Positions 17,052 through 25,731 of a stretch of 64,000 nt of DNA are shown here, in pieces. The notes under the pieces were generated by a model. The model was not told the origin of the DNA. It saw only the letters and a list, made by a program, of their open reading frames with translations, and ran no database searches. Source of the stretch: Paenibacillus aurantius (lineage in GTDB: Bacteria > Bacillota > Bacilli > Paenibacillales > NBRC-103111); contig NZ_CP130318.1 of the NCBI RefSeq assembly GCF_032268605.1, positions 4,311,001 through 4,375,000 of the forward strand. Direction: 5' to 3'. The translations under genes were made by a program, and so were the position numbers. How positions within the stretch are numbered: position 1 is the stretch's first letter; every line of letters starts with the position of its first letter.

Positions 17052-17180
17052 CTACTTTCTTTTGCGTTTTTTGTACTTCGTCCAAGCCAGCATCAAGGCA
17101 AATGTGACCGCCACTACGACGAGAAGCGTAATAGCCTGCATAGGATATTCCAGGGATAAGCCGCTGCTGCTTTTGTCCAT
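17052..17180 (-). CDS. Small single-pass membrane protein, 42 residues
   Basis: A short open frame between thiD and the yutE-like gene: ATG at 17180 behind GGGGGAAG, stop at 17052. It encodes a hydrophilic N-terminus, one membrane helix (about residues 14-33, PMQAITLLVVVAVTFALMLA) and a basic tail KYKKRKRK. Gaps are ten bases to thiD and eight to yutE, so it is embedded in an operon. Function unknown; good ribosome site and coupling support it as real. Confidence 0.7.
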   Translation of the reverse strand: MDKSSSGLSLEYPMQAITLLVVVAVTFALMLAWTKYKKRKRK

Positions 17181-17189
17181 TTCTTCCCC

Positions 17190-18002
17190 CTACTTTCCTC
17201 TGGTATGCGTTCTGCCGTACGCCCAGTGATTCGTCGGACCGTGGCCGGCCCCGAGTCCCAGTTCTTCCTTAATGGCACTGGTGATAAAAGCCTTTGCCGT
17301 TTGGACGGCATCCGGCAGGTCTCTTCCCTTCGCCAGCTCGGCGGTAATGGCGGCCGAGAACGTGCACCCCGTCCCGTGGGTATGCCGGGTGGCATACCTC
17401 TCCGAGGTGAAGCGGCGCAGGCTTGTCCCGTCGTAGAGGACATCGGTCGGTTCTCCTTCCAGATGGCCCCCTTTGACGACGGCCGCCCGGGCCCCGAACC
17501 CGTCGACGATCCGGCGGGCTGCCTCTTCCATGTCGGCCACCGTCGCAATCGTCATGCCCGTCAGCACTTCCGCTTCCGGAACGTTCGGCGTCACCACGGC
17601 GGCAAGCGGCACGAGCACGTCGCGCAGCACCGACTTGGCTTCGTCCTTCAATAAGGCGGCTCCGCCTTTGGCGATCATGACCGGGTCAATCACCAGAGCC
17701 GTCAGCTTATGATGCCGGATGCGGTCGGCGACCAGCTCGATGATGTCCGGACGGGACAGCATGCCGGTCTTGACGGCATCCACTCCCAAATCCTCGACAA
17801 CAGCGTCGATCTGGGCGGCGATTCCTTCCAGCGGAATCTCGTATATTCCGTGAACCCCAAGGGTATTCTGCGCCGTCACGGCCGTGAGGGCGGACATGCC
17901 GAACACGTCCAGCATCTGAAAGGTTTTCAAATCCGCCTGGATGCCGGCTCCTCCCCCGCTGTCGGAGCCTGCTATGGTTAATGCTCTGGGTATGGTCTTC
18001 AC
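17190..18002 (-). CDS. thiD: Hydroxymethylpyrimidine (phosphate) kinase
   Basis: Ribokinase-fold enzyme of 270 residues phosphorylating HMP and HMP-P in thiamine synthesis. [19 protein letters not shown] at the N-terminus binds the pyrimidine; later [24 protein letters not shown] and the anion-hole [12 protein letters not shown] are diagnostic. The GTG at 18002 follows GGAGGAGAG; upstream ATGs overlap or precede this site. It is divergent from tenI-thiO. No TPP riboswitch is visible in the shared 327-base gap. Confidence 0.95.
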   Translation of the reverse strand: MKTIPRALTIAGSDSGGGAGIQADLKTFQMLDVFGMSALTAVTAQNTLGVHGIYEIPLEGIAAQIDAVVEDLGVDAVKTGMLSRPDIIELVADRIRHHKLTALVIDPVMIAKGGAALLKDEAKSVLRDVLVPLAAVVTPNVPEAEVLTGMTIATVADMEEAARRIVDGFGARAAVVKGGHLEGEPTDVLYDGTSLRRFTSERYATRHTHGTGCTFSAAITAELAKGRDLPDAVQTAKAFITSAIKEELGLGAGHGPTNHWAYGRTHTRGK

Positions 18003-18077
18003 TGTACTCTCCTCCATTGTTCGGAACCGCAAGGAATCCGGCGAAAAAACCGCCTTCTTCGCCTGTTGCTCCCCGTA

Positions 18078-18170
18078 AGTGCCTTATCCGTGAGTGTTGT
18101 TCTGCTTTTTTCCTTATTCTCGTGCGCATACAGAGGTTTTCTTGCCAACAAAGTTACCGGATAAGGCACT
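18078..18170. repeat. Short element with terminal inverted repeats
   Basis: AGTGCCTTATCCG (18078-18090) and its exact inverse CGGATAAGGCACT (18158-18170) bound a 93-base stretch; complementarity continues imperfectly inward (GTTGTT versus AACAAA). It sits between divergent thiD and tenI. The right arm matches copies at 14604 and 29678. It could be a MITE-like relic or a large hairpin; no clear target duplication is seen. Confidence 0.5.
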
Positions 18171-18329
18171 AGGAAGCTCCGTGCCTTCCTGACTCTCCAT
18201 TGTTCAGTGTAGCCCTGCCCGGCGGGAGCGTCAAGCAGCGCCAAAAAGGCTTTTGACGGTCCGTACGGCCTTTGATAAGATTAGCAGGAAAGCGGTCTTC
18301 GGACGAATTCCGGCAAAGGAGGAGCAGCC

Positions 18330-18974
18330 ATGCGCAACCGAAGGCATGTCCTTCATCTCATCACCACCGGCCGCCAGGAACTGGAAGAAGTGGAGGCCCT
18401 GCTCGCGAAGGTGCCGGAGGGAAGCCTGGATGCTCTTCATATCCGGGAAAAGCACAGAGGTGCGAAGGAAATCGTTCATTGGTACGAACGGCTTCATTCC
18501 CTGCTGCCCTGGGCCCCCATCTACATTAACGACCGGCTGGATGCCGCGGCTGCCGTCGGTTCCCCCGGCGTGCAGCTGGGCTATACCAGCCTTGGCCCTG
18601 CCGCCGCCCGCAAGCTGATGGGGGAAAGGACCCGGATCGGCGTCTCCGTCCACTCGGCCCTTGAAGCGGTGAAGGCCGCGGAGGAAGGGGCCGACTATGT
18701 CCTGTTCGGCCATGTGTACTTAACCGGCTCCAAAGAAGGCCTCGCCCCCCGCGGGACGGAAGCGCTGGCGGAGGTGACGAACGCCTCGCCTCTACCTGTT
18801 ATCGCCATCGGGGGAATCACGCCGGACAACGTCCGGGAAGTTCTCGCGGCCGGCTGCGCGGGCGTCGCCGTGCTGTCCGGTTTTTTTGGCCAGAAAGACC
18901 CGGTCGGGCAGCTTCTCCGTTACCAGGAGGAACTCGGCCGCCGGGCCTCTACACCAAGGAGGTTATCGCAGTGA
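18330..18974 (+). CDS. tenI: TenI-type thiazole tautomerase
   Basis: Barrel protein of 214 residues of the ThiE/TenI family. ALHIREK near residue 37 and the GHVYLTGSKEG loop place it with TenI, which isomerises the thiazole phosphate and uses a histidine at this loop, rather than with true ThiE. IAIGGITPDNV forms the phosphate site. AAAGGAGGAGC precedes ATG 18330. The stop overlaps the thiO GTG (GTGA), so the two are coupled. A thiamine phosphate synthase role cannot be fully excluded. Confidence 0.85.
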   Translation: MRNRRHVLHLITTGRQELEEVEALLAKVPEGSLDALHIREKHRGAKEIVHWYERLHSLLPWAPIYINDRLDAAAAVGSPGVQLGYTSLGPAAARKLMGERTRIGVSVHSALEAVKAAEEGADYVLFGHVYLTGSKEGLAPRGTEALAEVTNASPLPVIAIGGITPDNVREVLAAGCAGVAVLSGFFGQKDPVGQLLRYQEELGRRASTPRRLSQ

Positions 18975-20092
18975 AGAAAGAATCAACGGCCCTTGTGGTC
19001 GGCGGAGGCCTCATAGGAGGCTCCATTGCCTGGGAGCTTGCGGAGCGAGGGGTTTCCGTCACCCTCCTCGACAAAGGTTCCTTTGGAGGAGAAGCCTCGA
19101 CGGCCGCTGCCGGCATGCTGGGTGCCCATGTGGAGACCCATGCGGACGGGCCTTTTTTTGATTTGTGCAGGAGAAGTTTGCAGCTGTACCGGGATTGGAC
19201 GGAACGGATCGCCGGGAGGAGCGGGCTGAACCCGCAGTATGAAGCCGAAGGAATCGTCCGGATCGCGTACACGGAAGAGGATGAGGCGGAGCTTCGCAGC
19301 CGTCTTCCCTGGATCGGAGACTACTCCTGGCTGGAGGCGGACGACCTTCGCCGCCTGGAGCCAGGAATCGGAGGAGAGCCAAGAGGCGGGCTGTTCTTCT
19401 CCGGCGACCACCGGGTCCATCCGGTCAAGCTGGCCGAGGCGATGCGGGCCGGGCTGGAGCGGCTCGGCTGCCGGGTGCTGGAGAATACCCCCGTGCTGGG
19501 CCTCGTCACATCGGGCGGACGGGCGACCGGGGTGCGGACTGGAGAAGGTCTTCTATATGCCGATTCGGTTATTCTGGCCGGCGGGGCTTGGGGGCTGCTG
19601 CCGGAGGAGCTCCAAGAGCTTGTCCCCCTGTTACCGGTAAAAGGGCAGTGCTACTCGGTTCGGCCGAATGGCCGGACGGCAAGCCGCACCCTGTTCACCA
19701 AAGGCTGCTACCTCGTTCCCCGGCTGGATGGAACCGTGACAATCGGGGCAACCCAGCTTGAGGCGGGCTTCGACAAGCGGCCTACCGTGGAAGCGCTGGC
19801 CGCCCTTCATGCCTCTGCCGTCCGGCTCCAGCCGGCCTTGGCGGAAGCGGAGTTCCTGCGCACATGGACGGGACTACGGCCCGGAACGCCCGACGGGCTC
19901 CCTTACATGGGTGCCCTGCCCGGCCTGGACCAGGTCTACGTGGCAACCGGCCACTTCCGCAACGGCGTGCTTCTTGCACCGGTAACGGGCCGGCTGATGG
20001 CCGGACTGCTGCTCGGAGACCCGGCGGCTGCCGCGGAGCTGGAGCCTTACTCGCCGGAGCGGAACCGGCCAGCCGTTTCGACCGGGCCTTAA
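18971..20092 (+). CDS. thiO: Glycine oxidase
   Basis: FAD enzyme of 373 residues of the D-amino-acid oxidase family. It oxidises glycine to the imine used for the thiazole of thiamine in Bacillales. The dinucleotide fold VVGGGLIGGSIAWELA is at the N-terminus, and a C-terminal YVATGHFRNGVLLAP segment is typical of ThiO. GTG start overlaps the tenI stop. In many relatives thiS, thiG and thiF follow; here the next gene is a convergent TPR protein, so the rest of the thiazole pathway must lie elsewhere. Confidence 0.93.
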   Translation: MKKESTALVVGGGLIGGSIAWELAERGVSVTLLDKGSFGGEASTAAAGMLGAHVETHADGPFFDLCRRSLQLYRDWTERIAGRSGLNPQYEAEGIVRIAYTEEDEAELRSRLPWIGDYSWLEADDLRRLEPGIGGEPRGGLFFSGDHRVHPVKLAEAMRAGLERLGCRVLENTPVLGLVTSGGRATGVRTGEGLLYADSVILAGGAWGLLPEELQELVPLLPVKGQCYSVRPNGRTASRTLFTKGCYLVPRLDGTVTIGATQLEAGFDKRPTVEALAALHASAVRLQPALAEAEFLRTWTGLRPGTPDGLPYMGALPGLDQVYVATGHFRNGVLLAPVTGRLMAGLLLGDPAAAAELEPYSPERNRPAVSTGP

Positions 20093-20192
20093 CGCCGCAT
20101 GCAGCGATGGCCGGCGGTCGGGGATGACGGGGCGGCTAATGCCTGCCTGAGCGGGTCCCTCCTATCCCCGTTGGCCGGCTCCCCTCGGAATG

Positions 20193-20855
20193 CTAGCGAA
20201 AGCGGGCCAGAATGGCCCAGCGGCGCTCGGTCCGTCTTTTGTATTTGGGTAGAGATCGGTAAATGTCCACGGTTTCGCGGAAGGCTTCCTTCGCCTCCTG
20301 CTCCCGGCCCAGCTTCTTGTACAGCATGCCAAGCCGGTAGTAGGCTTCGCACGAGGAGGTATTGAGCTCCCGAAAGCTTTCCAAATACCGGATCGCTTTA
20401 TCCGGCTGGCTCGAGGCAAATACCTCTCCCAGCCGAAGGTAGGGCTCCCCGTAATGGACCCGGGGGTTAAGCTCCAAGCCGTTAAGAACGAGCCGTTCCC
20501 CTTCCTCCAGCTCTCCCAGCTTGATTCGGCACAGGCCAAGCTCGGTGAGGACTTCGGCGGAATCGTCCATGACCGGGAGAATGTCCTCGAGGTAACGGGC
20601 GGCTTCGCGGTATTTCTTTTTCTCCACGAGCAGCCGGGCCGCCTCCAGCTTTCCCCGGGTGTCATGAGGCTGTGCCCTCAGCTGCTGGCGGAGTCGGGCG
20701 AGCCGGCGGTTTCGCCGGATCGGCTTGCCGATGCTTGGGGTCAGGCCCAGGAACCGCCGGTCCAGAAAATACAGAATGATCAAGAACACGATCAAGGCTC
20801 GGATCGGGCTGCCGGTCAGCCATACCAAGGCGGCAAACAACAAAATTTTGCTCAT
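20193..20855 (-). CDS. Membrane-anchored TPR protein
   Basis: Protein of 220 residues. Two N-terminal hydrophobic stretches (about 3-32) form a hairpin or single anchor, then an Arg-rich linker and at least three tetratricopeptide-like units (KKYREAARYLEDIL, KLGELEEGERLVLNGLELNP, KLGREQEAKEAFRETVDIY). Likely a scaffold on the cytoplasmic face. It converges on thiO. Specific partner unknown. Confidence 0.8.
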   Translation of the reverse strand: MSKILLFAALVWLTGSPIRALIVFLIILYFLDRRFLGLTPSIGKPIRRNRRLARLRQQLRAQPHDTRGKLEAARLLVEKKKYREAARYLEDILPVMDDSAEVLTELGLCRIKLGELEEGERLVLNGLELNPRVHYGEPYLRLGEVFASSQPDKAIRYLESFRELNTSSCEAYYRLGMLYKKLGREQEAKEAFRETVDIYRSLPKYKRRTERRWAILARFR

Positions 20856-20931
20856 CGATTAACCCCCATTTCCAGATCAACGCCGTTATATTTTACCATA
20901 AAGCGTCAATAGGCAGGGAAGGAAGCATACC

Positions 20932-21204
20932 ATGAACGAAAAGCAAGAGACGGCCTGGGCCGTCAAGAGACAGAAGGGCCGGTCCCCCTTTCTCCTCCGT
21001 TATATTCTATCTTTCGGAATAGGGGCGGCTCTCGTGTTAACCCTTACCGATTATGTATTTAATGAAGATGTCCTCTATCCCTTTATTGCCATCCGGTTTG
21101 TCGTGTTCGGGGTAATCGGCTTCTTTGTCGCCAATTCCTTGTGGGATTCGCGGGAGAAGAAATACTTGGCCCGGACCCAGCGCAAACCGTCGAAAAAGAA
21201 ATAA
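20932..21204 (+). CDS. Small two-helix membrane protein
   Basis: A 90-residue protein with two predicted membrane helices (about 22-40 and 51-69) and a Lys/Arg-rich C-terminus. GGGAAGGAAG lies before the ATG. A bidirectional terminator follows 25 bases after the stop. I do not recognise the family. Confidence 0.75.
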   Translation: MNEKQETAWAVKRQKGRSPFLLRYILSFGIGAALVLTLTDYVFNEDVLYPFIAIRFVVFGVIGFFVANSLWDSREKKYLARTQRKPSKKK

Positions 21205-21229
21205 CGCCGTCAGCGTGAAGAAACTAAAA

Positions 21230-21280
21230 AAAAGAGGGTATCCCTCCGCCATTTTGATGGCTTAAGGAACACCCTCTTTT
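21230..21280. terminator. Bidirectional terminator
   Basis: AAAAGAGGGT (21230-21239) pairs with ACCCTCTTTT (21271-21280); an inner GCCAT/ATGGC hairpin sits in the loop. It separates the convergent small membrane gene and the CsbD-like gene. Confidence 0.85.
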
Positions 21281-21289
21281 CGTTATGGT

Positions 21290-21496
21290 TTAATAGTCGT
21301 TGAAACGGGACGACCAAGTATGATACTCCTTCTCCGCCTCGTCTTTGTTATGTCCATGACGCTCCTGGATTTTGCCGATCAGCTTGTCCTTTTCCCCGGC
21401 GATGACATCCAGGTCGTCGTCCGTCAGTTTGCCCCACTGTTTTTTGGCTTCGCCTTTCAGTTGGTTCCACTTGCCTTTGATTACATTGTCGTCCAT
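21290..21496 (-). CDS. CsbD family stress protein
   Basis: Soluble 68-residue protein with the CsbD signature at the N-terminus (IKGKWNQLKGEAKKQWGKLTDD) and charged helical C-terminus. AAAAGGAGCTG precedes the ATG. In Bacillus CsbD is a general-stress protein, but no sigma-B promoter can be assigned here with confidence. Monocistronic. Confidence 0.92.
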   Translation of the reverse strand: MDDNVIKGKWNQLKGEAKKQWGKLTDDDLDVIAGEKDKLIGKIQERHGHNKDEAEKEYHTWSSRFNDY

Positions 21497-21572
21497 GATT
21501 GTCAGCTCCTTTTGTCTATTTTGTAGAAGTAAGCCTGTTCTTTTTTACCCGTTGGGATTCCCGCTGAAACAA

Positions 21573-21619
21573 AAACCCCCTCGTCCGGGAGGGGGCTGCC
21601 CCTTCCTAATTCAGGAAGG
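21573..21619. terminator. Double hairpin downstream of the 73-residue gene
   Basis: CCCCCTC/GAGGGGG and CCCCTTCCT/AGGAAGGGG hairpins lie side by side between two minus-strand genes, with A-rich sequence giving a T-run on the minus strand. The pair probably ends the small-gene cluster. Confidence 0.6.
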
Positions 21620-21642
21620 GGGAAGATTATGTATGCCTTCCG

Positions 21643-21864
21643 CTATGCCGTCTCAAACAAGATCATCGGACTATCGCCGCCCAATTCCGGCATAACGTCT
21701 TCGGCTGCTATGGAACCGAATCTCGCCGGCTGGCTGCGGATAGCCATCTGCCGCTCCACCCATTCATGAAAGGGGACCTCCCTGATCCAAGGCTGGCATT
21801 TGGCGACATATAGGCTGCAGTAGAACTCACCGTACTTCTCAAGCAGCACATCATCTAACGGCAT
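21643..21864 (-). CDS. Small hypothetical protein, 73 residues
   Basis: Soluble, acidic, aromatic-rich protein with EVPFHEWVERQM in the middle. GGAGGAGAG six bases before the ATG strongly supports the start. It lies in a run of three small minus-strand frames. Family not recognised. Confidence 0.7.
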   Translation of the reverse strand: MPLDDVLLEKYGEFYCSLYVAKCQPWIREVPFHEWVERQMAIRSQPARFGSIAAEDVMPELGGDSPMILFETA

Positions 21865-22054
21865 GACGCTCTCCTCCGATCCGGTAAGAATTGGGTAATC
21901 CTGTACCTACTATTTCACCGGATTGCCCCCTTTTGAAACCGATTAATAGCCTTGGGGAAACAAAGATTTTTCCGTGATGGCGAAGAAGGGCTTGCCCCTT
22001 CCCGGCATGCTGAAACACCGCTAAGCCCAAGGGCCCGCGGCGGATGTACGGCAC
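21851..22054 (-). CDS. Possible small basic protein, 67 residues
   Basis: GTG at 22054 follows AAGGGAGGAA at about ten bases and opens a frame rich in Arg, Lys, His and Gly (FQHAGKGQALLRHHGKIF). It overlaps the next gene start by 14 bases. No family is recognised; the frame could be chance, but ribosome site and overlap favour a gene. Confidence 0.4.
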   Translation of the reverse strand: MPYIRRGPLGLAVFQHAGKGQALLRHHGKIFVSPRLLIGFKRGQSGEIVGTGLPNSYRIGGERHAVR

Positions 22055-22076
22055 AAAGTTTGTTCCTCCCTTGTTC

Positions 22077-22271
22077 TCAATAATACTGGGTATCCAGCGA
22101 TTCGACCGGATTCTCGAGAAGCTTCTGAAAGCTTCGGGCCCTCTCCCAATGATAGCGGTCACCCGGCTCGGACCGGTTGGCCATCCATTCATGCCATTCC
22201 ACCATCTCGCGGATGTAAACGATCTGATCGTGCCCGCAAACGGGCATTTGCGGATGCTGAGGTTCCGCCAC
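22077..22271 (-). CDS. Small hypothetical protein, 64 residues
   Basis: GTG at 22271 lies five bases after AAGGAGGAG; an upstream in-frame ATG at 22319 is rejected. The protein is hydrophilic with VEWHEWMANRSEPGDRYHWERA, sharing a HEW motif with the 73-residue neighbour, so the two may be distant relatives. Function unknown. Confidence 0.65.
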   Translation of the reverse strand: MAEPQHPQMPVCGHDQIVYIREMVEWHEWMANRSEPGDRYHWERARSFQKLLENPVESLDTQYY

Positions 22272-22433
22272 AGTCACTCCTCCTTGAATACCGTATGGAA
22301 CTAATCCTATGCGGCTCATGACCGATTCAGTCGTGAGGGACAGGGAAGGCAGTAATATTTTAGGAATGAAGCCATCTCCCGCGGGGAAAACTAGCCACTA
22401 TTGCCATTAGCCTGGAAAGGGAGGAGGACAAGC

Positions 22434-22625
22434 ATGAACTCCGGATACGAATTTACGAACATGGACCAGGACGGCGAGCTCGTTCAGGAAATTGTAAAGC
22501 TCGAAGCCAAGATGCAGCAGAAGCTCGGACGCGAGGTCAACCTCATTGCCTATTCTCCAACAAACGGGAAAGAGGATTCGGCCGATTCTTCCACCGGTAC
22601 CTGCCGGCCTGGTTTATCGGAGTAA
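22434..22625 (+). CDS. Small acidic hypothetical protein, 63 residues
   Basis: ATG at 22434 follows GGGAGGAGGAC. The first 45 residues predict a short helix (DGELVQEIVKLEAKMQQKLG) and a strand; the tail is Ser/Thr-rich with one Cys. It resembles the many small uncharacterised Paenibacillus proteins; no function can be given. A terminator follows. Confidence 0.65.
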   Translation: MNSGYEFTNMDQDGELVQEIVKLEAKMQQKLGREVNLIAYSPTNGKEDSADSSTGTCRPGLSE

Positions 22626-22631
22626 ACCAAA

Positions 22632-22675
22632 AAAAGCTTACAACCCCCGGTTTCTTACTGGAGTCGTAAGCTTTT
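22632..22675 (+). terminator. Terminator of the 63-residue gene
   Basis: AAAAGCTTAC pairs with GTAAGCTTTT around a 24-base loop, ending TTTTCTTG on the plus strand. Confidence 0.75.
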
Positions 22676-22685
22676 CTTGTATGGC

Positions 22686-22745
22686 AAAAGGGGACCGTCT
22701 CCACGCTGACCGAAGCAGCGGGCCGGTCCCCTTTTCACGTCTGGC
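22686..22745 (-). terminator. Terminator of the MoxR/VWA operon
   Basis: A perfect 12-bp stem AAAAGGGGACCG / CGGTCCCCTTTT with a 36-base loop lies downstream of the last gene of the 13-kb minus-strand operon. It could work in both directions. Confidence 0.75.
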
Positions 22746-22806
22746 CCTTCCTCCTGGCTAGCCCGACTCTACCTGGCCGACGCCACGCCGATGCAGCTTG
22801 CCTCTG

Positions 22807-25731
22807 CTATTGCCGCCGTTTCTTGGCGGCGAGAAGCCGGCTCATGGTCTCGCTCCGCCCTGCCGTTTCCCCTTGAACAGGCTGATCGGGTGGAGGTACG
22901 GGACGCTCCTTTCCTTCCCCGCCACCCGGCCGGTCTCGAACGGGAGCGCGAGAAGGACCTTTGCCGGCTTGTGCCTTCCGGTTCTCCTCCGCCAGCGCGT
23001 CCTCTCCCCGCTTCATGAGGCCCGCACCCGGGACTTGATTAGGCGGCCGCTCCTCTCCCAAGCTCCGGTAAAAGGCCGCCGCCTGGTCCTTGCGTCTGCC
23101 GAGCCTCTCCATCTTGGCCGGAGCGGAAGGGACAGTAACCGGCCGGCCGCTGAAACCGAACCGCCTCCTCGCCCTTTCCGCGAGCCGCGACCATGGCACA
23201 TTCAACCGCCTGGCCGCAATGTCGGCCACCCACAAGAGAGCGGCAGCGGCCAGCAGCAGCCTCGTTCTGTCCCGGCTCTGCTTCTTGGCCTGGACGGCTC
23301 CCTGGAAGACTTCCTCGGGATGCTCGGATGAAAGCAGACGGCCTCCGGTCATGTCGGCCAGCTGCTTAAGCTTGGCGGTTTGGTCGCCGGCCGATAGCCG
23401 GTATTCCGGTGAGTAGGGGATGACAAAGCCCGTAGTGGAGGATCCCAGCGTCTTGGAGCGGTCGGCGGGATCCTGAACATCGATGCGTGTCAGGTAAACC
23501 CCCGGTTGGCGCACGGGCACCTGCGCCTCGTATTCACCGGGCAGCGTAGGAATCGCGGCGAGCTCCGTTGTCCCAAGAGCTTCATCCGTCACCGTCGCTT
23601 GGATCTCTCCCTGGAATGCCGGATCGGCGCTCTTAAGGTCAAGCCTGACCTGATCCCCCTCCAGCCGGGAGGTGACCTCGAAGGCAGAAGCTTGAAACTG
23701 GGGAAACGTCCATTTCACCAGCCGGCTGAACACTTCGGGAAACCGGTCCCAGGATGTCCAGTCCGGCGACCACTTGCCGCTGAAATCACTCGTCCAGGCC
23801 ACGCTGCGGCCCGAGCCGTACTGCCAGCGGACAAGAAGCGGATCCGGCTCGGGACTGAGCAGAATCGTCTCAGCCGATTCTTTGGCCGTGGCCGCCACAT
23901 ACGCCTTGACCTTCGGAACGCCGTCCCCGAACAAGCCGCTCCAATCCGCGAGCTGTCCCGCCGCCGGGACAAAAGGCTGGTCGACGACATAGGTCCGCGA
24001 CATCATGACGGTTTCCCGGCTGAAGATAGCGGGAAGCGTGCTCTGGTCGTTCGTGAAATAATAACGCCCCTTTGCGAGCTTGGACAGGTACTCCAGCAGC
24101 TGCCCGTCCGCCCCGTCCCCGACGGCCACGGCCGACATGGTCATGTTATTCTGAACCATGTTCCCGGTTAAAGCCTCATAGCTCTGGCTGGTCGCCGATT
24201 GTCCGTCTGTAAGCAGAATAATATGCTTGCGCTGGGCTTCCACCTTCAACAGCTTCTGGTACGCGGCATCCACGGCCGTATAAATCTCCGTTCCGCCGTC
24301 AGGCTGAATGGAGGAGATCTGTTCCATTACCTTCTCCCGGTCGGTCAAGCGGGTTGGCTCTACCACCCACCAGGGGGAGGTATCGAAGGCAACAACGCCG
24401 ACTGTATCCTTATCCCGGAGCATCTCGACCGTCCGCAAAGCGGCTTCCTTGGCCAGCTCCAGCTTGCCGCCGCCCATGCTTCCCGACCGGTCAATGACCA
24501 GGATCAGCCCTAGCGACGGAACCTCCCTTTTTCCTTCCAGCTCCATCTTAACCGGCAGGGCCTTCTCAATCGGCGTTTTGAAGTAGCCTCCCAGGCCGTA
24601 GCTGTCCTCTCCTCCGACCATCAGGAGGCCGATTCCGTAATCCCTTACCGCCTGTTCGATGCGTTCCATCTTGGGACCCGAAATCCGGGTCGCCGGCACA
24701 TTGTTCAGGATAAGGCTGTCGTACCCTGTGTAATCCGCCAATTCAGACGGAAGCATTTCCGGGGAAATAATGGTAAAACCAATCAGTCCTGACGTGAGCG
24801 CGGCCGTTATATTGGAGGAGGAGCCCGGCTTTCCTTCCACGATCAGCACCTTCGGAGGACCCGTCACCCGGCTGAAGGCATAGCCGGAATTGTTGGCCGC
24901 CTGTTCGTCGTCAGGGAAATAGATTTCCGCGCGGTACCGGTGAAACCCCGGCTCGCGGGCCAGGCTCTGCAAGGCGAAGCGGTTCTCGCCCTTCTCCACG
25001 GTGACCTGCTCTCTCGTCAGCTCCTGGTTGTCTTCATAAACCCTCAGCTCTCCGGTTCCGGCAAACGTGCTGTTCAAGGAGATCTCCAGGGAATATTTCT
25101 CCGCCTGGTAGATCTTCTCCGGCACCTTGACGCTTTCAATGGAAATATCACGGCCGGCTTCCTTCGCCATCGGAAGAACATCGACGGGAATCCCTTTGTT
25201 CTGAAGCAGCCTCGCCTGCCGAAGAAGGTCCCCCGCGTTCTCTTCTCCATCCGAGATGAGGACGATCCGAGGGGTAACGGATTCCGGAAACAGACTCCCG
25301 GCCAGCTGAAGGCCACCGGCCAGATGAGTAAACTGGGAATTCACTTTCCCATCGTAAGCGATCCGGCCCGTCCCTTCCCCGGACAGTTGGCGCTCCACCA
25401 GCGACTCCAAGCCCGTACTGATCACACCCGCCAGGTCTTTCTCTCCTTTGGCGGAGACGGAAGCTTGAATCCATTGTCCGGCCGTCTGACCGGCCGGCAT
25501 ACTGTCCGAACGGTCCAGGACGAAGTAAACGGCTTTTTGTTCCATAGTAGCCACCGTCTGCAGTCCGGCCAAGGCCAGGATAAGGAGCAGCAGGATCAAG
25601 GAGCGCAGCGGAACGGCCATGCGCCTCCGCCATCCGCCCCGAGCCGGATAAGTCCGCCACGCCCAGACGGCAAAGGCCGCAAGAGGCAGGAGCAGAAGGA
25701 GATACCAAGGCTCGTTAAATTGAATTCCCAC
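22807..25731 (-). CDS. Large membrane protein with two VWA domains and GATase-like domain
   Basis: Membrane protein of 974 residues. Two N-terminal helices (about 8-25 and 42-60) precede a first von Willebrand A region with MIDAS DRSDSM (D73). A glutamine-amidotransferase-like fold spans about 294-395 (KVLIVEGKPG, LLMVGGEDSYGLGG). A second VWA domain follows with DRSGSM (D414) and LLTDGQSAT. Beta-rich domains and one more helix (about 838-856) lead to a Pro/Arg-rich cytoplasmic tail. GTG start, overlapping the previous gene by 17 bases. Last gene of the operon; probably a metal-dependent scaffold or chaperone partner of MoxR. Confidence 0.85.
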   Translation of the reverse strand: MGIQFNEPWYLLLLLPLAAFAVWAWRTYPARGGWRRRMAVPLRSLILLLLILALAGLQTVATMEQKAVYFVLDRSDSMPAGQTAGQWIQASVSAKGEKDLAGVISTGLESLVERQLSGEGTGRIAYDGKVNSQFTHLAGGLQLAGSLFPESVTPRIVLISDGEENAGDLLRQARLLQNKGIPVDVLPMAKEAGRDISIESVKVPEKIYQAEKYSLEISLNSTFAGTGELRVYEDNQELTREQVTVEKGENRFALQSLAREPGFHRYRAEIYFPDDEQAANNSGYAFSRVTGPPKVLIVEGKPGSSSNITAALTSGLIGFTIISPEMLPSELADYTGYDSLILNNVPATRISGPKMERIEQAVRDYGIGLLMVGGEDSYGLGGYFKTPIEKALPVKMELEGKREVPSLGLILVIDRSGSMGGGKLELAKEAALRTVEMLRDKDTVGVVAFDTSPWWVVEPTRLTDREKVMEQISSIQPDGGTEIYTAVDAAYQKLLKVEAQRKHIILLTDGQSATSQSYEALTGNMVQNNMTMSAVAVGDGADGQLLEYLSKLAKGRYYFTNDQSTLPAIFSRETVMMSRTYVVDQPFVPAAGQLADWSGLFGDGVPKVKAYVAATAKESAETILLSPEPDPLLVRWQYGSGRSVAWTSDFSGKWSPDWTSWDRFPEVFSRLVKWTFPQFQASAFEVTSRLEGDQVRLDLKSADPAFQGEIQATVTDEALGTTELAAIPTLPGEYEAQVPVRQPGVYLTRIDVQDPADRSKTLGSSTTGFVIPYSPEYRLSAGDQTAKLKQLADMTGGRLLSSEHPEEVFQGAVQAKKQSRDRTRLLLAAAALLWVADIAARRLNVPWSRLAERARRRFGFSGRPVTVPSAPAKMERLGRRKDQAAAFYRSLGEERPPNQVPGAGLMKRGEDALAEENRKAQAGKGPSRAPVRDRPGGGEGKERPVPPPDQPVQGETAGRSETMSRLLAAKKRRQ

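Noticed and set aside
16615..17180. HepT-MNT toxin-antitoxin pair
   Set aside because: No nucleotidyltransferase partner and the key His is Gln; the neighbour is a single-pass membrane peptide.
18171..18329. TPP riboswitch before tenI
   Set aside because: No CTGAGA-type core was found on inspection of either strand.
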